From assembly GCF_934190855.1 (NCBI RefSeq), contig NZ_CAKPTN010000098.1, forward strand, positions 1 to 6,069: a stretch of 6,069 nucleotides of DNA, written 5' to 3'. This DNA is from an uncultured Veillonella sp. (lineage in GTDB: Bacteria; Bacillota; Negativicutes; Veillonellales; Veillonellaceae). A program made the position numbers and the translations under genes. Below the pieces are notes generated by a model, which was not told where the DNA came from, did not search any database, and saw nothing but the letters and a program-made list of their open reading frames with translations. This document shows, one piece after another, positions 1-4,030 of this stretch. Within the stretch, counting starts at the first letter, position 1; the number at the start of each line of letters is the position of its first letter.

Positions 1-695
1 GTACCATCGATAGCAGGAATAGTATCGAATGTGATATCTAAAGCACCATTACGACCAAAGGAACGAGCCTTTTTCAAAGAAGTAATCGTACCAGAACCTA
101 CAGTACCAGCAGGAACTAACAATACATTACCATCCATTACATTTTCAGCCACAGTAAAGGATACAGTATCGCCTTCATGACTTGTTTTAGAGGAAACAGC
201 ATCATTCAAAGTTACTTTAAATACTTGGTTACCCGCCAATGTGCCTACTTGGTTAGTAAGAGTCACATTGCTACCATATACCTTAGTTTTTAAAGAAACA
301 ATGCGTTTTTGTAAAGAGCCACTGCCAATGCGACCATTTACGCTACGTTCCATTTTTTCTACACGATCAACAAGAGAGCCTGCGTTAATACTATTTTGAT
401 ACGTATATTCTAATGCGTCCATTTCTTCACGCAAAGAAATATTCGTGCCGCTACCTTCTACGGAGTTATAGAGCGTATCAACACGTTTGCTCAATGTCGC
501 AGAGTTACCATTGAAACCAGTACCATACACGGTTTCATCAAGTTGATTAATGCGGTCCACTACAGCACCATCTTGTACAGAACCATATACAGTAGTTTCC
601 AAAACATTTGTTTTTTCTGTTACTGTACCAGGAGCAGCAAATGCAGTGCCTGAAATTAGGGATGCCATTAAAAGTGTAAGTACTTGCTTCTTCAT
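1..695 (-). CDS. Exported protein with 20-residue repeats and a beta-rich C-terminal domain (partial, 3' end beyond the window)
   Basis: The frame opens at ATG 693-695 and stays open to the left edge, giving 231 complete codons; the C-terminus is missing. The start is backed by GGAGG at 701-705, five bases upstream. Residues 1-20 form a signal peptide (KK, hydrophobic core, likely cleavage after AFA before APG), so the product should be exported to the periplasm or outer envelope. Residues 32-152 contain about six degenerate repeats, each roughly L-x3-VYG-x5-GSL-x2-RV-x2-L. Residues 158-231 resemble a domain of uncharacterised envelope proteins, with an EGDTVSFTVAENV segment, a VPAGT turn and an SFGRNGALDI segment. 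I recognise this style from Negativicutes and cyanobacterial proteins but cannot give it a name or function. It follows the 804-1250 gene in the same direction, with a terminator hairpin between them, so it is probably a separate unit. Confidence 0.85.
   Translation of the reverse strand, partial: MKKQVLTLLMASLISGTAFAAPGTVTEKTNVLETTVYGSVQDGAVVDRINQLDETVYGTGFNGNSATLSKRVDTLYNSVEGSGTNISLREEMDALEYTYQNSINAGSLVDRVEKMERSVNGRIGSGSLQKRIVSLKTKVYGSNVTLTNQVGTLAGNQVFKVTLNDAVSSKTSHEGDTVSFTVAENVMDGNVLLVPAGTVGSGTITSLKKARSFGRNGALDITFDTIPAIDG
240..602 (-). repeat. Six tandem degenerate protein repeats of about 20 residues
   Basis: Within the exported protein at 1-695, repeat units begin at residues 32, 52, 75, 95, 115 and 135, giving spacings of 20, 23, 20, 20 and 20. 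Each starts with Leu or Met. Most then have V-Y-G or a variant (VYG, VYG, VEG, TYQ, VNG, VYG), a small-residue turn, and an amphipathic stretch ending in R-[VI]-x2-L (DRINQL, KRVDTL, EEMDAL, DRVEKM, KRIVSL, NQVGTL). The DNA copies are too diverged to count as a nucleotide repeat, so this is an old, selected protein repeat. The periodicity is seen directly; an elongated helical or stalk-like shape is an inference. Confidence 0.75.
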
Positions 696-738
696 AAATT
701 CCTCCACAACGTATCTAATGTATAACTGTTATACAACA

Positions 739-770
739 GAATAAGCACGGGCCTAAGACCGTGCTTATTC
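739..770 (-). terminator. Probable rho-independent terminator of the 804-1250 gene
   Basis: A perfect 12-bp inverted repeat (GAATAAGCACGG at 739-750 with CCGTGCTTATTC at 759-770) encloses an 8-base loop. It starts 33 bases past the stop codon of the 804-1250 gene and ends before the ribosome binding site of the 1-695 gene. On the minus strand the U-tract is weak (TTATTCTGTTGTAT), so termination may be partial and some read-through into the next gene is possible. Confidence 0.7.
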
Positions 771-803
771 CCTGAGTCTACTATTTTATATGCTCAGTGG
801 CCA

Positions 804-1250
804 TTAAATTTTCAAATCGATAATCGCAGATACACCTACGCCTTGAACACGAGATGCACCAACTGGGTTTGTGCTATCAACAGGAACTAAACCTTTAACA
901 CGAACCATGCCATTAAAGCTACCTTCTACTTGAGCAACAGCTTTAACTTCTTCAATGCTAGATGCAGGACCAGTAACTTGAGCAGCACCGATATAACCTT
1001 TTGTACCAATACTAATAATAGGTACTACTTTAGTTGTATATTCTGTGCTTAAGTTATTTTGTTTCAATAATTTATTTAAGAAAGTGTCAATTTGAGGACC
1101 GAATTTGTTAATAACAATACCGATACCACCAATTTTAGCAGCACCGCCAAGAATACTGCTTAAGCCGCCAGCTTGAGTAGTCAAGATGCCACCAAATGCA
1201 GTTGTAGTTAAACAAATCCCTAGAACAGCCGTAATAATTTTCTTTTTCAT
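804..1250 (-). CDS. Small secreted protein of unknown function, 148 residues
   Basis: The gene starts at ATG 1248-1250 behind a consensus AGGAGG at 1257-1262 with a 6-base gap, and ends at TAA 804-806. Residues 1-27 form a signal peptide: KKK, a hydrophobic core, and a likely cleavage after TTQA. There is no convincing lipobox, although Cys13 lies in the core. The mature part begins with a Gly/Ile-rich stretch (residues 28-51) that could be membrane-associated. A short polar helix follows (about 52-69), then a beta-rich domain (73-148) with Gly-Val patterns such as GYIGAAQVTGP and RVQGVGVSAIIDLKI. I do not recognise the family beyond a resemblance to conserved small exported proteins of Negativicutes. 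It appears to be a single-gene unit with its own promoter (1391-1419), structured leader (1341-1381) and terminator (739-770). The short mature form and strong expression signals suggest an abundant envelope protein, which is an inference. Confidence 0.85.
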   Translation of the reverse strand: MKKKIITAVLGICLTTTAFGGILTTQAGGLSSILGGAAKIGGIGIVINKFGPQIDTFLNKLLKQNNLSTEYTTKVVPIISIGTKGYIGAAQVTGPASSIEEVKAVAQVEGSFNGMVRVKGLVPVDSTNPVGASRVQGVGVSAIIDLKI

Positions 1251-1340
1251 AATAAGCCTCCTATAGATACTTATATTTTAACAAATTCTATACATAGATT
1301 CTAGTGAAAGTATAAGAACTTACACATAAAGATACCAGCA

Positions 1341-1381
1341 TTGTATAAAAACACGATGAATTAGTAGTGAATTTTATACAA
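1341..1381 (-). other. Hairpin near the 5' end of the leader of the 804-1250 mRNA
   Basis: A perfect 10-bp inverted repeat, TTGTATAAAA at 1341-1350 and TTTTATACAA at 1372-1381, encloses 21 bases. A short inner CAC/GTG pairing could extend it after a small internal loop. It lies just downstream of the predicted start site (about 1384), so the hairpin would form within the first few bases of the mRNA. 5'-terminal hairpins of this kind are known to slow mRNA decay in other bacteria. As DNA it could instead be an operator. Confidence 0.55.
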
Positions 1382-1390
1382 CTTAATTTA

Positions 1391-1419
1391 ATGCTATCAT
1401 CACAACAGAATACTGTCAA
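1391..1419 (-). promoter_or_regulatory. Sigma-70-type promoter for the 804-1250 gene
   Basis: On the minus strand there is a perfect -35 box, TTGACA, at 1414-1419, a 17-base spacer, and TAGCAT (4 of 6 matches) at 1391-1396. The weak -10 box is preceded by TGA, giving an extended -10 element. The predicted start near 1384 gives a leader of about 130 nt before the ATG at 1250. It is downstream of the hypE stop in the transcription direction, so the secreted-protein gene has a promoter separate from the hyp genes. Confidence 0.65.
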
Positions 1420-1513
1420 TATCTAATAGAACCTATACTAAAAAAGCATCAAAAATCACCTAAAAAGAAAGAAATTATATGAACTAATTAAAATACTATT
1501 TCAAGTTATAGAC

Positions 1514-2521
1514 CTAACAAATACGCGGCACTTGATCCTCACCTAATAAATCGACTAAACGAACACCACCAATAGCCGTTTGTAATCCTACTTTGCCGAT
1601 ATTTTTATCTAAGGTTTTACCAATGAGAACTGCTTCTTTACCTTCTTCAAAACTATGTAAAATTTGAAGGACTTGGTCGGTCACCTCTGGTTCAACTACT
1701 AAAACGACTTTGCCTTCATTGGCTAAATATAACGGGTCATAACCTAGAATATCACACACAGACTGCACTTCATCATGAATAGGGATAGATGTTTCTTCCA
1801 CCTTAATTCCCACTTGGCTTTGGTCTGCAATTTCTTTTAACACAGTGCCCAACCCACCACGTGTAGGATCTCGCAATAAAGCGACTTGAGGTCCTACCTT
1901 ATCAAGAACAGCATGAACCATCTTATTTAAAGGAGCACAATCTGTTTGTAAGGAATCAGATAAATCTAAACCAAATCGCTGACCCATAACGGCAATAGAA
2001 TGGTCTCCAATAGCACCAGATAAGATAATATCCATGCCCGCTTTTACGCGATGTGGGCCAATATCTATCCCTTCAGGAATCATACCAATACCTGCAGTAT
2101 TGATGTAGATTTTATCAACTTCCCCTTTTTTTACAACCTTGGTGTCACCAGTAACAATTTGTACATTTGCAGCCTTAGCCATATCTGCCATTGTCCGAAG
2201 AATTTCATCCAATTCATCAAAAGCAAGACCTTCCTCTAAAATAAGGCCGCAGCTTAAATATTGAGGCACTGCACCATTCATGGCAAGGTCATTCACAGTT
2301 CCACATACGGCGAGTTTCCCAATATTACCACCTGGGAAAAATGCCGGTTGTACTACATAAGAGTCCGTAGAGAACGCCATCCGTCCAGCATTCACAGAAA
2401 ACTGTGCTCCATCGTGTAAAGGTGCCAGTAAATCATTTGTAAAATATTTTAAAATAAAACGCTCTGTCAATTCATGACTGAATCGACCGCCATTACCATG
2501 GACTAAGCGAACTCGTTCCAT
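1514..2521 (-). CDS. hypE: HypE, carbamoyl dehydratase for the cyanide ligands of [NiFe] hydrogenase
   Basis: HypE accepts a carbamoyl group from HypF on its C-terminal cysteine and dehydrates it with ATP to a thiocyanate, which supplies the CN- ligands of the active-site iron; it acts in the cytoplasm. From the ATG at 2519-2521 the protein has 335 residues, normal for the family. It carries HGNGG (8-12), TDSYVV (52-57), a Gly/Asn-rich nucleotide-binding segment (64-83), TGDTKV (124-129), RDPTRGGLGT (217-226), typical of the AIR-synthase/PurM-like fold, and the essential terminal PRIC with Cys335 as the last residue. The start is chosen because GGGAGG lies at 2528-2533, six bases upstream, and the sequence MERV.LVHGNGG matches family N-termini. 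A longer reading from GTG at 2578 would overlap hypD by 56 bases. The ATG is one base past the hypD stop, so translation is very likely coupled. No clear terminator follows. Confidence 0.97.
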   Translation of the reverse strand: MERVRLVHGNGGRFSHELTERFILKYFTNDLLAPLHDGAQFSVNAGRMAFSTDSYVVQPAFFPGGNIGKLAVCGTVNDLAMNGAVPQYLSCGLILEEGLAFDELDEILRTMADMAKAANVQIVTGDTKVVKKGEVDKIYINTAGIGMIPEGIDIGPHRVKAGMDIILSGAIGDHSIAVMGQRFGLDLSDSLQTDCAPLNKMVHAVLDKVGPQVALLRDPTRGGLGTVLKEIADQSQVGIKVEETSIPIHDEVQSVCDILGYDPLYLANEGKVVLVVEPEVTDQVLQILHSFEEGKEAVLIGKTLDKNIGKVGLQTAIGGVRLVDLLGEDQVPRIC

Positions 2522-2522
2522 A

Positions 2523-3641
2523 TTAATCCTCCCACGTCGATCCACCACTGGAATATCCATATTTGTACCAAGCAGCACAACTACCTTCTACAGATACCAT
2601 ACAAGCACCTACAGGGTGGTCTGCAGTGCAACTTTTACCAAATAATGGACATTCACTTGGTTTGATAAGGCCTTGTAAAACACGTCCACATTGACAACCT
2701 TTAGGATCAAGGGATGGTTTCTCTAACTCAATGGGCAGCACACGCTCTGCATCATAAGCGGCATATTCATCTTTTAAAGCTAAGCCAGAGTTTGGAATAA
2801 TGCCGATACCACGCCATGCATCATCACATACGTCATATACGTCCTTTATCATAGCTTGAGCTACAGGATTGCCCTTCTGCATAACGACGGAATGGTATGT
2901 ATTACCCACAACAATATTGCCAGTTTTTCGTTGCTCTAAAATATTAGCTATAGCGGACAGAATTTCTAAGCCATCAAAACCGGCGATACAAGATGGAACA
3001 CCATATTCTTTGGGCAAAAAACGATATGGTTCTTCACCAATAATCACACTTACATGGCCAGGCAAGATAAAGCCGTCAATATGACCTTCTTGTCTGTCTA
3101 GTAAAGCTCTCAAAGCAGGTGGTACTAATTTATGAGATACAAGGAAGAAAACATTCTTAAGCCCTGCTGCGTGAACTGCTTTTACAGTAGCACAAATGAC
3201 AGCAATAGTCGTTTCAAAACCAATAGCTAAGAATACAATTTTCTTTTCTGGATATTTTTTACTTAACTCTATTACCTCTAAAGGTGTATAGATAACATGG
3301 ATATGGGCCCCCTTAGTTTGAGCTTCACTGAGGCTACTATAACTACCTGGAACCTTTAACATATCCCCAAAGGTAGCGATAATAACATCCTCGCGTTCTG
3401 CATAGGCTAATGCCTTATCCATATAAGTTTGATCTGTTACACATACAGGACAACCTGGTCCACTAACAAGTTCAATGCCACTAGGCAATAACTGACGAAG
3501 ACCTTCTCGGAAAATCGATACGGTATGTGTACCACACACCTCCATAAGCCGCACAGTTTCACCGGGCTCATGAAGTGTATTAATACGTTTTAACAACGCA
3601 TCAGCTGTGTTCTGCTTTTCCTGCAAAGTAAGCTTCTTCAA
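2523..3641 (-). CDS. hypD: HypD, iron-sulfur scaffold for Fe(CN)2CO assembly
   Basis: HypD forms a complex with HypC on which the iron receives its cyanide and CO ligands before transfer to the hydrogenase large subunit. The 372 residues include all family signatures: MEVCGTHT (33-40) with Cys36, GPGCPVCVT (61-69) with Cys64 and Cys67, GFETT (141-145), PGHVS (194-198), and the C-terminal cysteine-rich region with Cys316, 318, 331, 338, 347 and 355, which includes the ligands of the [4Fe-4S] cluster (PSECPLFGKSC and MVSVEGSC). The start is a TTG at 3639-3641. A TAG nine bases upstream closes the frame, no in-frame ATG precedes MEVCGTHT, and AAGGAG lies at 3652-3657. The resulting N-terminal helix of about 32 residues matches the family. 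The gene overlaps the end of hypC by 41 bases and ends one base before the hypE ATG, so hypC, hypD and hypE read as one transcript. Confidence 0.96.
   Translation of the reverse strand: MKKLTLQEKQNTADALLKRINTLHEPGETVRLMEVCGTHTVSIFREGLRQLLPSGIELVSGPGCPVCVTDQTYMDKALAYAEREDVIIATFGDMLKVPGSYSSLSEAQTKGAHIHVIYTPLEVIELSKKYPEKKIVFLAIGFETTIAVICATVKAVHAAGLKNVFFLVSHKLVPPALRALLDRQEGHIDGFILPGHVSVIIGEEPYRFLPKEYGVPSCIAGFDGLEILSAIANILEQRKTGNIVVGNTYHSVVMQKGNPVAQAMIKDVYDVCDDAWRGIGIIPNSGLALKDEYAAYDAERVLPIELEKPSLDPKGCQCGRVLQGLIKPSECPLFGKSCTADHPVGACMVSVEGSCAAWYKYGYSSGGSTWED
2528..2533 (-). promoter_or_regulatory. Ribosome binding site that fixes the hypE start
   Basis: GGGAGG on the minus strand, six bases before ATG 2519-2521 and lying inside the last codons of hypD. 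It supports the short start of hypE over the GTG at 2578 and makes re-initiation by ribosomes finishing hypD likely. Confidence 0.75.
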
Positions 3642-3852
3642 GTTCTTCTAACTCCTTAAAGGCTTCTAATGTTTTTTGAGCCTCTTCTTCATCAACAATT
3701 TGTACTGCAAAACCTGCATGAACTAATAGCCAGTCCCCTACCTTCGCTTCCGGTACGAGGAGCAAACTACAGTCTCGTGTAGCACCTGTCAATTCAACGG
3801 TGCCAATAGCATCATTCACAGCAATTAATTGCGCTGGTACAGCTAAGCACAT
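3601..3852 (-). CDS. hypC: HypC, small chaperone for hydrogenase maturation
   Basis: HypC (HupF/HypC family) binds HypD during assembly of the Fe(CN)2CO group and then chaperones the large-subunit precursor. The 83-residue product begins MCLAVPAQ, with the invariant Cys2 that becomes N-terminal after Met removal and binds the iron. It continues with the family core KVGDWLLVHAGFAVQIVDEEEA (about 37-58, given here as landmarks GDW, HAGFA and DEEEA). The usual G-V-x-R before the second strand reads GATRDCS, with an extra Cys28. The Glu-rich helical tail (59-83) is ordinary for the family. ATG 3850-3852 has AAGGAG five bases upstream at 3858-3863. It is the first gene of the hypC-hypD-hypE block, with a promoter candidate at 3882-3909, and its last 41 bases overlap hypD. 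Confidence 0.96.
   Translation of the reverse strand: MCLAVPAQLIAVNDAIGTVELTGATRDCSLLLVPEAKVGDWLLVHAGFAVQIVDEEEAQKTLEAFKELEELEEAYFAGKAEHS
3652..3657 (-). promoter_or_regulatory. Ribosome binding site for the TTG start of hypD
   Basis: AAGGAG on the minus strand lies inside the hypC coding region, ten bases before TTG 3639-3641. The next in-frame TTG (3626) would be 25 bases away, so the site favours 3641. The long spacing plus TTG suggests modest independent initiation, which would make hypD translation lean on hypC translation. Confidence 0.6.
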
Positions 3853-3881
3853 ACTATCTCCTTAATTTCTAATAACACTCG

Positions 3882-3909
3882 TTTATATAGTATAAAAATC
3901 TACTGTAAA
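3882..3909 (-). promoter_or_regulatory. Promoter candidate for hypC-hypD-hypE
   Basis: On the minus strand TTTACA (3904-3909, one mismatch to TTGACA) is followed after 16 bases by TATAAA (3882-3887, one mismatch to TATAAT). Predicted transcription would start near 3875, leaving a leader of about 22 nt with the hypC ribosome binding site at 3858-3863. The match is good, but the whole gap is AT-rich, so chance matches are more likely here. Confidence 0.5.
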
Positions 3910-3910
3910 C

Positions 3911-3945
3911 AAAAGCTTTTAAAATAATATACTACAAAAGCTTCT
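3911..3945 (-). repeat. Paired AAAAGCTTTT element between hypF and hypC (terminator or operator)
   Basis: AAAAGCTTTT, a perfect palindrome, lies at 3911-3920, and AAAAGCTTCT at 3936-3945. They are 25 bases apart start to start. As RNA on the minus strand they form a 10-bp stem (one G-U pair) with a 15-base loop, followed by GTTT, which could be a weak terminator for hypF. As DNA the two boxes sit directly upstream of the predicted hypC -35 box, centred about 40 and 65 bases before the predicted start, a typical placement for activator sites. The sequence alone does not decide between these. Confidence 0.45.
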
Positions 3946-4030
3946 GCGTAATATATAAATATATCTAATAACATTGTATCACAATTACAATCATTATTTA
4001 GTGATAGCCGCTACAATTAGCTAGTACCGA
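3946..4030. other. AT-rich spacer downstream of hypF
   Basis: This stretch holds only weak symmetry: ATTGTA (3973-3978) with TACAAT (3986-3991), and TATCAC (3977-3982) with GTGATA (4001-4006). These two stems exclude each other. There is no open frame with a ribosome binding site and no strong terminator right after the hypF stop. Confidence 0.4.

Noticed and set aside
550..744. Plus-strand open frame over the start of the 1-695 gene
   Set aside because: It is antisense to a well-supported coding region, has no ribosome binding site and runs through the terminator hairpin.
733..1412. 11-base identity ACAACAGAATA at 733-743 and 1402-1412
   Set aside because: One copy lies in a promoter spacer and the other at the edge of a terminator stem; the contexts do not align, so chance or a minor shared element cannot be separated.
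1420..1513. Possible terminator after hypE
   Set aside because: The stretch has T-runs on the minus strand but no stem longer than about five pairs, so no terminator is called.
2519..2578. Longer hypE reading from GTG at 2578
   Set aside because: It would overlap hypD by 56 bases, lacks a placed ribosome binding site, and adds residues not seen in HypE; the ATG at 2521 has GGGAGG and the family N-terminus.
2051..3084. Plus-strand open frames at 2051-2239 and 2869-3084, inside hypE and hypD
   Set aside because: They lie wholly antisense to highly conserved genes and their translations have no recognisable features.
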